Shown: in pieces, positions 8,102 through 18,212 of the stretch
Position numbering within the stretch: position 1 is the stretch's first letter
How the letters are laid out: each line of letters opens with the position of its first letter
From: Bacteroidota bacterium
GTDB lineage: Bacteria; Bacteroidota; Bacteroidia; Chitinophagales; LD1
Reading direction: 5' to 3'
Length of the DNA: 64,000 nt
Assembly: GCA_016715625.1 (NCBI GenBank)
Contig: JADJZU010000015.1
Span: forward strand, 1-64,000
Made by a program: the position numbers and the translations under genes
The notes under the pieces: generated by a model
Seen by the model: only the letters and a program-made list of their open reading frames with translations
The model's database searches: none
What the model was told of the DNA's origin: nothing

Positions 8102-10921
8102 ATGTTAAAGAAATTTCTAGCGCTGTGGATAGCCATCTGTCCTTTTATCGTGATGGCTCAGCTAAACACCGCCACAGGGTTCATTCAGGAAGTAAACACG
8201 ACCGAGCCTGCGGCCAAAGCTATTGTTACCTTCTCCTCTGACTCCAAGTCGTTTACCACCACTACGGATGAAAGCGGCAAGTTTGCTGCCGATGTGGAGC
8301 CGGGCACGTATCGCATTAGTGTAAAAGTGGGCGACAAAGAATACGAAGTGTTACCCATGTCTATCGATGGAGAAATGTTGGAGGGCAACCAACCCAAGAT
8401 TGACAAGCGCCTGGTGAACCTAGGCACTATGGTGTATAAAACAGCAGAAGGGGTAGAAGATGATTCGCGCCAAAATCAGGAAAACATTCCCACCGTCAAT
8501 TTATCGGAAACCGACAATCGCGATGGCGGGGCTCAAAATGTGTCAAGTGCGCTGAATGCTTCGCGCGATGTGTTTCTATCTACTGCCTCTTTCATCTTCG
8601 GCAATGTGCGTTTCAGAATGCGCGGATACGATTTTGAAAATTACGTTACTTATATGAACGGTGTGCCGGTGAATGATTTGGAAGATGGTGGCACTTTCTG
8701 GGGACAATGGGGCGGACTGAACAACGTGATGTGGAACCGCGAAAATACCCTAGGTCTGCAACCCACTACCTTTACTTTTGGAGGTGTAGGAGGGGCATAC
8801 GCTTTAGACTCACGTGCCTCCAAGCAGCGCAAGCAATTGCAGGTATCTTATGCTACCACCAACCGTAACTACCGCCACCGCCTGATGGCTACTTACAGCA
8901 CCGGTTTGCTGAAACACGGCTGGGCAGTATCTGTGTCTTTTTCGCGCAGATGGGCCGCAGAGGGCTATGTGCCAGGCACTTTCTATGATGGATATTCCTA
9001 CTTTTTATCGGTTGAAAAATACTTTGGCACCAAACACTCGCTGGCACTCACTGCCTTTGGCACACCTACCCGCAATGGCCGAAATACCGCAGCCGTGCAG
9101 GAGATGTATGATTTGGCCGGCACTAATTACTACAACCCTAACTGGGGCTGGCAGAATGGCAAAAAGAGAAACGCTACTGTAGGGAAAAATCATCAGCCGA
9201 TGATCATACTCACCCATGAGTTTAAAATCAACAACCAAAGCAATCTGACCACCGCGGCTGCCTTTTCGTTTGGCATTCGCAGCTCCACCGCTTTAGACTG
9301 GAACAATGCCAGCGACCCTCGCCCCGACTATTACCGATACCTGCCATCGGCACAAGACGACACTTTGCAGCGCGCCTACACCGAAAAACTGTTGCGCGAT
9401 GATGAGAACATCCGTCAGATTAACTGGGACCGATTATATGAAGCGAACTATACCAGCCTGGAGACCATAGACAGCGTGAACGGCATTGCCGGCAATAGCG
9501 TAACCGGCAAGCGGGCGCGATACATTATTGAAGACCGAATTCAAAACAACAAACGCTTCGACTTTGCTTCTACCTACAACACCAGCATCAACGACCATGT
9601 GTCAGTGACGGCTGCGCTCACCTACCAAATGCTGATGACCGAAAACTACAAGAAAGTTGATGACCTGTTGGGAGCCGACTTTTATGTAGATGTCAATCAG
9701 TTTGCGGTTCGCGATTTTCCGGACAGCTTTTCGGTAGCGCAAAACGACTTGAATAACCCCAACCGCATTTTAAAAGTGGGCGACAAATGGGGATATAACT
9801 ACGAAAGCCACATTCACCGCCCGGGGCTCTTTGGTCAGGCGATGTTTAAATACAACCACATCGATTTCTTCCTAAGCACCGAGCTCTCGCTCACCGCCTT
9901 TTGGAGAAACGGAAAAACGCAGGTGGGCCTTTTTCCGGAAACCAGTTTTGGCAAAAGCGAGGTGCAGAAGTTTTTCAATTACGCCTTTAAAGGAGGACTC
10001 AATTACAAAATCAACGGAAGAAATTATTTGTATGCCAACGGCTCTTACCTGACACGGGCCCCAAGTTTCGATAATTCGTTTGTGTCGCCCAGAACCCGAA
10101 ACACAGTGGCGGCCAACCTGGTCAACGAAAAAGTGTATAGCGCAGAAGCAGGCTACCGCCTAACCACTCCCCGGGTGAAACTGCGGGCCGGTTTCTTCTT
10201 TGCGCAGTTTAACGACCAAACCAAAAACATCATCTATTTCCACGATGACTTCAGAACGCTGGTGAACTATACTATGACCAATATTGATACCCGCCACTGG
10301 GGATTTGAGTTGGGAGCCGAAGCCAAAGTGTATAAAGGATTTTCGGTATCGGCTGTAGCCTCTATGGGCCGATATACTTACGTGTCGCGCCCAACGGCTA
10401 CTATTACGCAAGATAACAGCGAACAAGTGGTGAACAACGAACTGGTGTATGCGAAAGGGTTTAATGTAGGCGGCACACCGCAGTTGGCCACCTCTTTTGG
10501 TATCAACTATCGCGACCCTAAGTTTTGGTTTGTAAATGTCAACTTCAACTATTACGACTGGATGTGGTTAGACTTTAGCCCGGCTCGCAGAACCGAAGGA
10601 GCCGTGGAAACAGTAGATCCTTCATCCTCGCTCTTTAGCCAGATTGTTAATCAACAGAAACTGAAAGGTCAGTTTACTATGGACATTTTTGCCGGCTATT
10701 CCTGGTTGCTGAATAATCAATTCCGGGATTTGAAGAAACGTCACTTCTTAATATTTAACGTAGGGGTAAGCAACGTAACCAATAATAAAAGCTTCATAAC
10801 TGGAGGCTTTGAGCAGGTGCGTTTCGATTTCAATGAAAAAAACGTAGACAAGTTCCCCCCCAAATATTTCTATGGCTATGGCACTACTTATTTTGTGAGC
10901 CTGGCTTACCGAATGCAATAA
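8102..10921 (+). CDS. TonB-dependent receptor with carboxypeptidase-regulatory-like domain
   Basis: Outer-membrane TonB-dependent transporter of about 939 residues. A signal peptide (LALWIAICPFIVMAQ) is followed by a carboxypeptidase-regulatory-like Ig fold (residues about 20-100, TDESGKFAADVEPGTYRISV). The plug domain follows (residues about 130-240, including RMRGYDFENYVTYMNGVPVN), then a long 22-strand-type barrel ending SLAYRMQ. The start is the ATG with a normal signal peptide; a TTG 21 bp upstream is less likely. The DUF5689 lipoprotein gene follows after 49 bp on the same strand, a pairing that recurs in Bacteroidota and suggests joint uptake or surface function. The imported ligand is unknown. 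Confidence 0.93.
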   Translation: MLKKFLALWIAICPFIVMAQLNTATGFIQEVNTTEPAAKAIVTFSSDSKSFTTTTDESGKFAADVEPGTYRISVKVGDKEYEVLPMSIDGEMLEGNQPKIDKRLVNLGTMVYKTAEGVEDDSRQNQENIPTVNLSETDNRDGGAQNVSSALNASRDVFLSTASFIFGNVRFRMRGYDFENYVTYMNGVPVNDLEDGGTFWGQWGGLNNVMWNRENTLGLQPTTFTFGGVGGAYALDSRASKQRKQLQVSYATTNRNYRHRLMATYSTGLLKHGWAVSVSFSRRWAAEGYVPGTFYDGYSYFLSVEKYFGTKHSLALTAFGTPTRNGRNTAAVQEMYDLAGTNYYNPNWGWQNGKKRNATVGKNHQPMIILTHEFKINNQSNLTTAAAFSFGIRSSTALDWNNASDPRPDYYRYLPSAQDDTLQRAYTEKLLRDDENIRQINWDRLYEANYTSLETIDSVNGIAGNSVTGKRARYIIEDRIQNNKRFDFASTYNTSINDHVSVTAALTYQMLMTENYKKVDDLLGADFYVDVNQFAVRDFPDSFSVAQNDLNNPNRILKVGDKWGYNYESHIHRPGLFGQAMFKYNHIDFFLSTELSLTAFWRNGKTQVGLFPETSFGKSEVQKFFNYAFKGGLNYKINGRNYLYANGSYLTRAPSFDNSFVSPRTRNTVAANLVNEKVYSAEAGYRLTTPRVKLRAGFFFAQFNDQTKNIIYFHDDFRTLVNYTMTNIDTRHWGFELGAEAKVYKGFSVSAVASMGRYTYVSRPTATITQDNSEQVVNNELVYAKGFNVGGTPQLATSFGINYRDPKFWFVNVNFNYYDWMWLDFSPARRTEGAVETVDPSSSLFSQIVNQQKLKGQFTMDIFAGYSWLLNNQFRDLKKRHFLIFNVGVSNVTNNKSFITGGFEQVRFDFNEKNVDKFPPKYFYGYGTTYFVSLAYRMQ

Positions 10922-10970
10922 TTAAACAATCTCAAAAAAGTTCCATACCATCATTTCAAATCCATTTCTC

Positions 10971-12353
10971 ATGAAAAAGTTACTTCCCGTTTTTGCTGCT
11001 CTTTTTTTCCTGGCCGGTTGTATAAAAGACAACTTTGATGCTCCGCCCGTAGGCGGCAAAGACCCTGACATGACCGCCAATATTACGCTGGACTCGGTAA
11101 AGGCCCGCTACACCGGCACACCTATGCAAATCACCCAAGATTGGGTGATAAAAGTATTGGTAGTGGGAGACGATAAAGAGGGCAACCTGTATCAAATGCT
11201 GGCGGTGGAAGATTCTACAGCCGGCATTGCCCTTAAGCTGGACCGCAGCAGTTTGTATGCTGACTATCCGGTGGGCCGCAGATTGTTTATTAAACTGAAA
11301 GGGTTATGGATGGGGGACTATGCCGGTGTGATTCAAATTGGGGGCTACTTAAACAGCGAGGGCGAAGTAGACAATATTCCCAGTGCTGCTTTTGATCAGC
11401 ACATTTTTAAAGGCGTGTATGGCTTGCCAGTGGTGCCGCATGTAGTGTCTATTTCGCAGCTGAACGAAAGCTACCAGAACAAACTCATTGAACTGAATGG
11501 TGTAGAATTTCAAACGTCCGATGTGGGAAAAAACTATGCCGATGGTTACAACAAAGTATCGGTGAACAGAACCTTGAAGGACTGCAACGGAGGAACTATT
11601 TTGGTGCGCACGAGCGGCTACGCATCGTTTGCCAATTCGCCTACGGATGCCGGCAACGGAAAACTACTGGCTATCTATAGCAGCTACAATGGCGATGCCC
11701 AATTATTGATCCGCTCGCTGAACGATGTGATGCTGGACACTACCCGCTGTGGCGGTGGGGTAATTATTGGAGGCGATGGTATCCTCGGTTTGCGCGCTTC
11801 ATATGGCGGAAGCGATGTCACCATTCCTTCGCCTAAGGTGATTAAAGGAATTGTGATTTCAGATGCTTCCTTTGCCAACACCGACCCTAAGAACATGGTG
11901 CTGCAGGACTCTACAGGCGGCATTGTGGTTCGCTTTACGTCTAACCACAGTTTTGTGCCGGGCGATGAAGTGGAAGTAAATGCAGGCGGGCTTACGCTAT
12001 CGGCTTATAACGGACTGGTGCAGATAACCAATGTGCCGGGCAGTGCAGCTACCAAAACCGGCACTGGTACCATTACCCCGCGCCTGGCCACCGTAGCTCA
12101 AATTCAGGCCAATGCGAATGTGTGGGAGTCTACCCTGGTGCGGATTCTGAATGCCACCATCAGTGGCTCGGCTACCTGGAGCGGCACCACGCAAATCAAC
12201 GATGGAACAGGTATTTTAAATCACTTTACCCGCAGTGCAGCTACTTTCTCGGCCACGGCACTGCCATCAGGCAACAAGACCTTCACCGGCATTGTGAGCA
12301 ATTTCAACGGAGTGCAACTAAACATCCGCAATCCGGCTACCGATGTGCAATAA
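10971..12353 (+). CDS. DUF5689-containing surface lipoprotein
   Basis: 460-residue lipoprotein. The signal peptide ends in LAGC with Cys17 as the predicted lipidated residue. Residues about 40-260 carry the DUF5689 domain, an OB-fold-like region with VKARYTGTPMQITQDWVIKV and SLNDVMLD. Residues about 275-460 form a second OB-like nucleic-acid-binding-type fold (IKGIVISDASFANTDPKNMV, TLVRILNATISG), ending NPATDVQ. It is probably co-transcribed with the TonB receptor 49 bp upstream and ends at a strong terminator. Lipidation implies membrane attachment, and surface exposure is typical of such pairs. The ligand is unknown. Confidence 0.85.
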   Translation: MKKLLPVFAALFFLAGCIKDNFDAPPVGGKDPDMTANITLDSVKARYTGTPMQITQDWVIKVLVVGDDKEGNLYQMLAVEDSTAGIALKLDRSSLYADYPVGRRLFIKLKGLWMGDYAGVIQIGGYLNSEGEVDNIPSAAFDQHIFKGVYGLPVVPHVVSISQLNESYQNKLIELNGVEFQTSDVGKNYADGYNKVSVNRTLKDCNGGTILVRTSGYASFANSPTDAGNGKLLAIYSSYNGDAQLLIRSLNDVMLDTTRCGGGVIIGGDGILGLRASYGGSDVTIPSPKVIKGIVISDASFANTDPKNMVLQDSTGGIVVRFTSNHSFVPGDEVEVNAGGLTLSAYNGLVQITNVPGSAATKTGTGTITPRLATVAQIQANANVWESTLVRILNATISGSATWSGTTQINDGTGILNHFTRSAATFSATALPSGNKTFTGIVSNFNGVQLNIRNPATDVQ

Positions 12354-12378
12354 GCTATTGCCGGTTGTAACAAACCAT

Positions 12379-12408
12379 AAAAAAACGCTGCCTCGGCAAC
12401 GTTTTTTT
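12379..12408. terminator. Bidirectional Rho-independent terminator
   Basis: Stem AAAAAACG-CTGC around a CTCG loop with flanking A and T runs. It serves the convergent DUF5689 and epimerase genes; the run overlaps the epimerase stop codon. Confidence 0.85.
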
Positions 12409-13363
12409 ATACCCATTGCGTAGCGTCAAAATCATTGGTGATTAAAAAAGGGCCGTCCAGGTCGGCATAGTCACAGAGCGGAGCCAAAGCAGCAGCGGAA
12501 TTGCAACCTACCGAAGATTCGCTCATGCAACCGATGAGCACCTTCAAGCCAAGCGCACGCGCCTCTTGTATCATTCCATACGCCTCGGTGAGGCCACCGC
12601 ATTTCATCAGCTTGATATTGACCCCATCAAATGCTTCGGCCAAGGCCGGCAACTGATATATACGCTGGCAACTTTCATCGGCAAAAACCGGAAGGGCCGA
12701 CTTCCGCTTAAGCGCAGCCGAAGCGGCCAGATTCTCTTTGGCGAATGGCTGCTCCAGAAACAAACATCCCTGCTGCTGCAAGGTGTGCGAAAGCGCTACT
12801 GCTGCGGTCACGCTCTGCCAGCTTTGGTTGGCATCCACCGCAAAGGGCTGTGCAGTGCAGGCCCGAAACCAATCCAGCATGGAGGCAATGTTTTCGTCTA
12901 TCAGCTTGAGCTTAAAATGTGTGAATCCGTTTTGCAAACCGTGTTGCACCCGCATTTGCATCTCCACTTGCGAAGTGCAGGCGGATATCGTATAAAACGA
13001 GGGTGGCTGCGGAGCTGCGGCCAACGGCAGCAAGAGGGAATGGCCGGGCTTTGTTTGGGCCAAGAGGCTGTGCAGGGCCATATCCAGCGCGGCACGGGCC
13101 GGCATATTGGTTTGCTCTGCTTGCAAGGCGGCCAGCAGTTGTTCCGGCTGCCAGTTAGGATGGACCTGCAGAAAGGATTGTATAAAGTGACCTACGCTCG
13201 CCTGCGTTTCGGGCAGGTAAGGCGGCAGGGCCGCCTCGCCCCAGGCGGTGTGCCCGCCCAGTCGGAGTTGCAGATACACCACCGCAGTGTGCGTGCGCAG
13301 CCCATGAGCTATACGAAACGGAAAACGAAACTGCAGTTGATGATTAAATATCCAATACTCCAT
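12407..13363 (-). CDS. Dipeptide epimerase (L-Ala-D/L-Glu epimerase type), enolase superfamily
   Basis: 318-residue member of the muconate-lactonizing subgroup. The N-terminal capping domain is followed by a barrel carrying the catalytic K-x-K pair (K151, K153 in HFKLKL), metal ligands D178 (VDANQSW), E204 (LEQPF) and D229 (ADES), and the opposing lysine in NIKLMK (K251). A DLDGP motif near residue 301 is typical of Ala-Glu epimerases. These enzymes invert the D-Glu of murein dipeptides so that the amino acids can be recycled. The start at 13363 is preferred because the promoter box at 13385-13392 overlaps the alternative upstream ATG. The gene stands alone; the other peptidoglycan-peptide enzyme in the window is the LD-carboxypeptidase at 20.1 kb. 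Confidence 0.9.
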   Translation of the reverse strand: MEYWIFNHQLQFRFPFRIAHGLRTHTAVVYLQLRLGGHTAWGEAALPPYLPETQASVGHFIQSFLQVHPNWQPEQLLAALQAEQTNMPARAALDMALHSLLAQTKPGHSLLLPLAAAPQPPSFYTISACTSQVEMQMRVQHGLQNGFTHFKLKLIDENIASMLDWFRACTAQPFAVDANQSWQSVTAAVALSHTLQQQGCLFLEQPFAKENLAASAALKRKSALPVFADESCQRIYQLPALAEAFDGVNIKLMKCGGLTEAYGMIQEARALGLKVLIGCMSESSVGCNSAAALAPLCDYADLDGPFLITNDFDATQWV

Positions 13364-13384
13364 AGCCACCCCCTTAGGTCTAGG

Positions 13385-13418
13385 CAAAGGTAGAAATTGA
13401 ACGATTATCAGTTAACAA
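13385..13418 (-). promoter_or_regulatory. Promoter of the epimerase gene
   Basis: -7 box TACCTTTG (complement of 13385-13392) with a TTG at the complement of 13416-13418, spaced 23 bp. The predicted start of transcription lies between the two possible ATG codons and excludes the upstream one. Confidence 0.5.
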
Positions 13419-13734
13419 TGAACAATAGCAAGGTTAGGCGTGCGGAGCGGAGCGTTTTTTTTGCCTTATTGGTTTTTTCCTTTAGATAAATCTGAGGGTG
13501 GGAAGGGCGAAATGGAATGTTTTTGGTGTATATAGTTGGGTGACGAGATACATACGCTTATGGGATAAAAAAACGACATCGGTAGTGGATAGTCTACTTC
13601 GATTTCACGATTGTCGCCTCCTTCTGCCCACTTATCCGCTTCAAAGTGATGCATTTCCGCATGGTTTTATCCTTGCTGCTCCACTTGTCTACATAGCTTC
13701 ATACCGCTTTCCTTTTCGGGTTTCAGCATATTTC
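13419..13734. other. Intergenic stretch, nothing recognised
   Basis: Between the epimerase promoter and the terminator of the choice-of-anchor L gene. A T-rich run follows a GC-rich stretch near 13440-13462. One plus-strand open frame crosses the terminator and has no recognisable features. No RNA gene was found. Confidence 0.5.
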
Positions 13735-13767
13735 AAAAAAAACCTCCGCATCTGCAGAGGTTTTTTA
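13735..13767. terminator. Rho-independent terminator
   Basis: AAAAAACCTC arm, loop, GAGGTTTTTT arm, lying 20 bp beyond the stop of the minus-strand gene ending at 13787. Confidence 0.85.
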
Positions 13768-13786
13768 TTTAAAGATTTAATGAAGT

Positions 13787-16700
13787 TTATCGTAGCAATG
13801 TAAAGGAACCTTGATATTTCAAATCCTTCGTAGAACCCGGCTGCTGAATATCCGGCACATTCACCACTACATAATAGACATAAGTGCCAGCAGGCTGTCC
13901 GGAATTTTTAAAGTCCCCGTTCCATGGGTCAGTAGAAGAATGCACCAACTCACCCCAACGGTTATAGATTCTGAAATCAGTCACCTTTTGGTAATTACCC
14001 AGCAACACTGGATAGAACACGTCATTCTTGCCATCTCCATTCGGAGTAAAGGCATTCGGCATGGCTACATTATCCGGAAATATCACATACACCACTACCG
14101 AAGCACTGTCTACACAGCCATCAGCATCTACTACGGTTGCCGTATACGTTTGGTCTGCCACCGGGCTGGTGAAAGTGCAGGCCGCATCCGGAGAGCTTAC
14201 CAGCGCTCCAGGAGACCACAGATAGGTAAAAGAACCGCTGAAATCTGTATTCACACAAATCTGTGCTGAATCTCCAATAAAAATAGTATCCGGATTGGCT
14301 ACCGCAACCGCATTCAAATTCTTAATAATCACACTACTGAAACTGGTAGCGGTGCATCCATCGCTGTTAGTAGCGGTAACGCTATATACTTCCGTCACGT
14401 TATTGGTCGAAGAAACAGTTACGGTACTGCCCGTGCTCTGATTGCTCCATAAATAGCTGTAGCTTTGACCCGGAGCCGGTTCCAGCACTACGCTGTCGCC
14501 ACAAGTCAACACAAATGCCGGAAGACTGATACTAGGAGTATCTGAAGAAGTAATATCCAAGGTATCAAAAGCAACACAGTTATTCAAAGTAGCTTCCACC
14601 ACATAGGTACCTGCAGTGGTTACTTGAATGCTGTTTCCGCTGCCGGCAGGGAACCATACATAGCTCACACCCGCTTCGCTGTTCACACTTAAAGTGCTGC
14701 TACCTTGGCCCACACAAATGACTGCCGGTACCGCTGTAATATTTGGATTCGGCCTTGGATTGTGCGTCACCACTACACTGTTAGAGGTCACAGTGCAATT
14801 GTTTCCATCCGTAGCAGTATAAGAATAAGAACCCGGATTCACAACCAGTGTGGTACTGCCCGGCAGGCTGTTGCTCCAGCCGTAGTTATTAAAACCTGGC
14901 TCTGAAGTAAGAATCACCGGCTCACCCGAACAAACAGTTGTATCGCTGAATGCATTAGGGGTTGCTACTTGTATGTTGCTCAAGGTAAAGGTATCAGAAG
15001 GATAGCTACACTGTCCATCATTAACCAATACAGAGTAATTACCCACGGTGCTCACCGTAATGGTAGGGCTTACAGCAGTATTGCTCCACAAATAGCTTAC
15101 GTACGGAGCGCCACTTGGTGTCACCACCACGCTGGCACCGGGACATACCGAAGTATCAGCATTCAGCAGAACAGTTTTAGGGGCGTATTGATACACTTCC
15201 ACAGTATCAAATGAAGGGCAGAAATTATCACTCACCCGCACGTTGTATGTGCCAGCCTGGCTCACAGTAATGGTTGAAGTTATCTGGTTGCCGGGAGTCC
15301 ATAAATATTGCAGGTTGCCGGCAGCACCGCTACTAAGGGTGGTGGAACCACCAATACAAATCGTGTCGGGGCTGGCAGTTGCGTTAACTGCAGGAGGAGT
15401 GCCCATAGTTACATTAGCCGTATCAGAGAATGCAGGGCATCCGTTTTGGTCTTCGCCTACATACCAGAAAGTACCGTTAGCCGACACCTGAATGTCAGTA
15501 GTTTGCGCTCCCGTGCTCCACAACAAATCGGTGAGTGTAGGCAAAGCAGACAAGGTGATAGTTTCACCTGGACACATTCCGGTATCGCTTAGAGCAGCAA
15601 TGGTTTCCGGGTTGATGGTAATTACTACTGTATTAGACACTAATTGACATCCTGTTATAGGATCTACCACCGACACATTGTAGCTTCCACTCGTTGACAC
15701 CGTAATAGAAGGTGTAATCTGCGTGTTGCTCCAATTATACGAAGTGTATGGTCCACCGCTAGGGTTCAGCGTAAATACATCACCCGCGCTTTCGCAACCT
15801 TGCTGGTCAGAGCCAATAGAAACAGGTGCTGTGTTATATTGGAATACCTCTACGGTATCTCTGGTAGTGCAGAATTGGTCACTCACAGCCACTATATATA
15901 TTCCGGCACTGTTCACCGTAATATTGGAAGTATTTCCGTTGCCCGGTAGCCAGTTGTAGGTTAAGCCTTGTGCTGCACCCGATGACAAAATAGAACTTCC
16001 ACCGGCACAAATAGTATCGGGGCTGGCAGTAGCATTCACAAAAGGTGCTGTGCCTATCACGGTAGATATAGTATCAGAATTCACAGCACATCCATTGTTA
16101 TCATCAGCACTGTAGTAGAAAGTCCCGGCTGTTGATACTAAAATAGTATTCGTTGTTTCACTAGTGCTCCACACTACATTTGTAAAACCGGCATTAGCAG
16201 ACAATACAATTGTTTCGCCCGGACAAAAACCGGTATCACTCAAAGTAGCAGGAATAACCGGGTAATAAACAATAGTAACAGGTTGTGAAACCAACTCACA
16301 TCCTGTGGATGTTTCCACCACCGTTACATCATAAGTGCCTGCGGTAGTCACAGAAATTGACGATGTAGTTTCGGTAGTGCTCCAATCAAAAGAGGAAAAT
16401 GGTCCACCGGTAGGTGAAAGCACTACCGGAGTAGCTGCAGCATCGGGACAGATATTCTGATCAGGACCTAGACTTGGGGGAACCAAATTATAAACGTTTA
16501 TCGTTACCGAAGAAGTGGCAGAGCAGCCTGAGTTTACATCAGTTACTGTTACATTGTAAGTAGTGGTCCCCGGAGGATAAGCTTCTGTGATCTGAATGGT
16601 ATCGTTTTGCAAAGAGGCAGAGGGAGACCATTGATAAGTCATTGGTCCAGTATCACCCGTAGTGGAAACACCTACCTGTGCAGTATCGTTTGGACAAACG

Positions 16701-18097
16701 TTATTGGTGGGTAGACCCTGAGCTTGCGCTTGCAGGTTGACTACATCAACTGTTACCTGATCGGTTCGCACACAAGTGCCGAAGTTGGTACTCACTGTGT
16801 ATGTAGTAGTAGCTGTAGGCGTACTGGTTGGATTGGCAATAGTACTGTTGGAAACATCGGCAGGCGGTGACCACGAATAATTAGTAAATGGTGCGCCTGT
16901 GGCGTTGAGTTGTACTTGTGTTCCGGCACATATGGTAGTATTGGGTACAACAGTTGCATCTATGTCAGGTGTTTCCACCAGGTTAATGGTGGCTGAGCCA
17001 ATAGGTTGACCATTACATGGGTTTAAAACTGTAAGTGTAACCGATTCAAGCGGTTCGGTTGAACCATCAGTAATCGGGTCAACATATACCAGTGCTGTGC
17101 TGGTCCCCGGATTGACAAAGGCCGTGCCATTTAAGTTCAGATAATCAACTCCATTGGTAGCTGTGCCACTCATAGTGTAAGTAATGGCAGTAGACGAAGA
17201 GGCCAGATTAGGAATAGTAATAGCAAACTGACCGCCCACACAACCTTCGAACATCGTATTGTAAGCCGGGTCTACAACACTACCTACTACAGTAGCTGTC
17301 TGTGAGGTAAAAGAGCTCGCCTCTAAAAACACACCGGAATCATACACACCATCCCCCACATCACCAATCGCCAGCTTTAAAGTATAAGTCTGGCAAGGAA
17401 CAACTGAAACAATAGAGGTAAATACAGTAGTAAATCCGTCATATACGATGGTATTGCCTCCGTTATTTACATAGTAGCCGGAGTAAGCCAATGATTGGCA
17501 ACCTGCAGCACTGTATCCCGCACCAGGCGTGCCCGAGTTTACGGTATTAATGGCAACAGAGGTGCCTGTTCCGGGTATCAGGGCAATGTTATTGGCATTG
17601 TAGGCCGGGCCACCGGGATTAGGTCCGGTGATAAAGAATCCGAATACATCGTTAAAGTTGGAACATACATACTCCGGATATTCTTCAGAGCCAAACACAT
17701 AGTCGAAGCGCAGCTGATTACCCTGCGGCACAATCTGGAAAGTAAGCACACATACATCCTGTGTGGCAGCCGATGCAATAGAGTTCAGATTGGCATCGCC
17801 CCCGTTTGTGTTGTCGGTAGAGGCAAAACCTCCATTGCCCTGCGGAATGGCCGCCACGGTGCCGGTGGTTAAAACCACACCGGAGTTAAGCCCGAGGTTG
17901 GTGGTGTTACCATTATTGAAGGTGCCCAATGATGTAGCCGGACAGTTGATAGTAGCATTGCTGACAGTAACACCAGAACCGGCAAGCACCTGAGCCAGTT
18001 GGGTGGGGTTATTATTGTTTACAACCGTCAACTGGGCAAACGTATTGCCCATCGCAAAGATTATAAATGCGACTGCGAGTAGATTTTTTTTATTCAT
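13787..18097 (-). CDS. Choice-of-anchor L protein with multiple Ig-like repeats and T9SS type B sorting domain
   Basis: Secreted giant of 1436 residues. A signal peptide (LAVAFIIFAMGNTFAQ) is followed by the choice-of-anchor L domain (residues about 22-240, with FGSEEYPEYVCSNFNDVFGF). A Calx-beta-like segment comes next (YTMSGTATNGVDYLNLNG). About a dozen Ig/PKD-like repeats follow, each with a YxWS core and a GTYxVxV strand. The last 90 residues are the gliding-motility-associated C-terminal domain (MPNAFTPNGDGKNDVF, FRIYNRWGELVHSS, PAGTYVYYVV), the signal for T9SS type B export. The ATG at 18097 is chosen because it starts the signal peptide. Expected on the cell surface or released, probably as an adhesin. 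No cleavage or binding site is identified. Confidence 0.92.
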   Translation of the reverse strand: MNKKNLLAVAFIIFAMGNTFAQLTVVNNNNPTQLAQVLAGSGVTVSNATINCPATSLGTFNNGNTTNLGLNSGVVLTTGTVAAIPQGNGGFASTDNTNGGDANLNSIASAATQDVCVLTFQIVPQGNQLRFDYVFGSEEYPEYVCSNFNDVFGFFITGPNPGGPAYNANNIALIPGTGTSVAINTVNSGTPGAGYSAAGCQSLAYSGYYVNNGGNTIVYDGFTTVFTSIVSVVPCQTYTLKLAIGDVGDGVYDSGVFLEASSFTSQTATVVGSVVDPAYNTMFEGCVGGQFAITIPNLASSSTAITYTMSGTATNGVDYLNLNGTAFVNPGTSTALVYVDPITDGSTEPLESVTLTVLNPCNGQPIGSATINLVETPDIDATVVPNTTICAGTQVQLNATGAPFTNYSWSPPADVSNSTIANPTSTPTATTTYTVSTNFGTCVRTDQVTVDVVNLQAQAQGLPTNNVCPNDTAQVGVSTTGDTGPMTYQWSPSASLQNDTIQITEAYPPGTTTYNVTVTDVNSGCSATSSVTINVYNLVPPSLGPDQNICPDAAATPVVLSPTGGPFSSFDWSTTETTSSISVTTAGTYDVTVVETSTGCELVSQPVTIVYYPVIPATLSDTGFCPGETIVLSANAGFTNVVWSTSETTNTILVSTAGTFYYSADDNNGCAVNSDTISTVIGTAPFVNATASPDTICAGGSSILSSGAAQGLTYNWLPGNGNTSNITVNSAGIYIVAVSDQFCTTRDTVEVFQYNTAPVSIGSDQQGCESAGDVFTLNPSGGPYTSYNWSNTQITPSITVSTSGSYNVSVVDPITGCQLVSNTVVITINPETIAALSDTGMCPGETITLSALPTLTDLLWSTGAQTTDIQVSANGTFWYVGEDQNGCPAFSDTANVTMGTPPAVNATASPDTICIGGSTTLSSGAAGNLQYLWTPGNQITSTITVSQAGTYNVRVSDNFCPSFDTVEVYQYAPKTVLLNADTSVCPGASVVVTPSGAPYVSYLWSNTAVSPTITVSTVGNYSVLVNDGQCSYPSDTFTLSNIQVATPNAFSDTTVCSGEPVILTSEPGFNNYGWSNSLPGSTTLVVNPGSYSYTATDGNNCTVTSNSVVVTHNPRPNPNITAVPAVICVGQGSSTLSVNSEAGVSYVWFPAGSGNSIQVTTAGTYVVEATLNNCVAFDTLDITSSDTPSISLPAFVLTCGDSVVLEPAPGQSYSYLWSNQSTGSTVTVSSTNNVTEVYSVTATNSDGCTATSFSSVIIKNLNAVAVANPDTIFIGDSAQICVNTDFSGSFTYLWSPGALVSSPDAACTFTSPVADQTYTATVVDADGCVDSASVVVYVIFPDNVAMPNAFTPNGDGKNDVFYPVLLGNYQKVTDFRIYNRWGELVHSSTDPWNGDFKNSGQPAGTYVYYVVVNVPDIQQPGSTKDLKYQGSFTLLR

Positions 18098-18127
18098 AGT
18101 ATCCTGATTCAGGGGGTTTAGGGGTGA

Positions 18128-18135
18128 CAAATATA
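18128..18135 (-). promoter_or_regulatory. -7 box TATATTTG of the choice-of-anchor L gene
   Basis: Exact TAnnTTTG match on the minus strand, 31 bp before the ATG at 18097. It lies in the 115-bp gap after the ceramidase gene, so the giant gene probably has its own promoter. The upstream element is degenerate. Confidence 0.45.
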
Positions 18136-18212
18136 ATCGGCAAATGCGTTTTGTAAACATTTGACGCCAACTAAGAAGTGAAAAAAAGACAGGGCGTTGC
18201 ACCACCAGCTTA

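Noticed and set aside
13498..13803. Small plus-strand gene before the choice-of-anchor L gene
   Set aside because: It runs through the terminator and into the end of the opposite gene, and shows no recognisable features.
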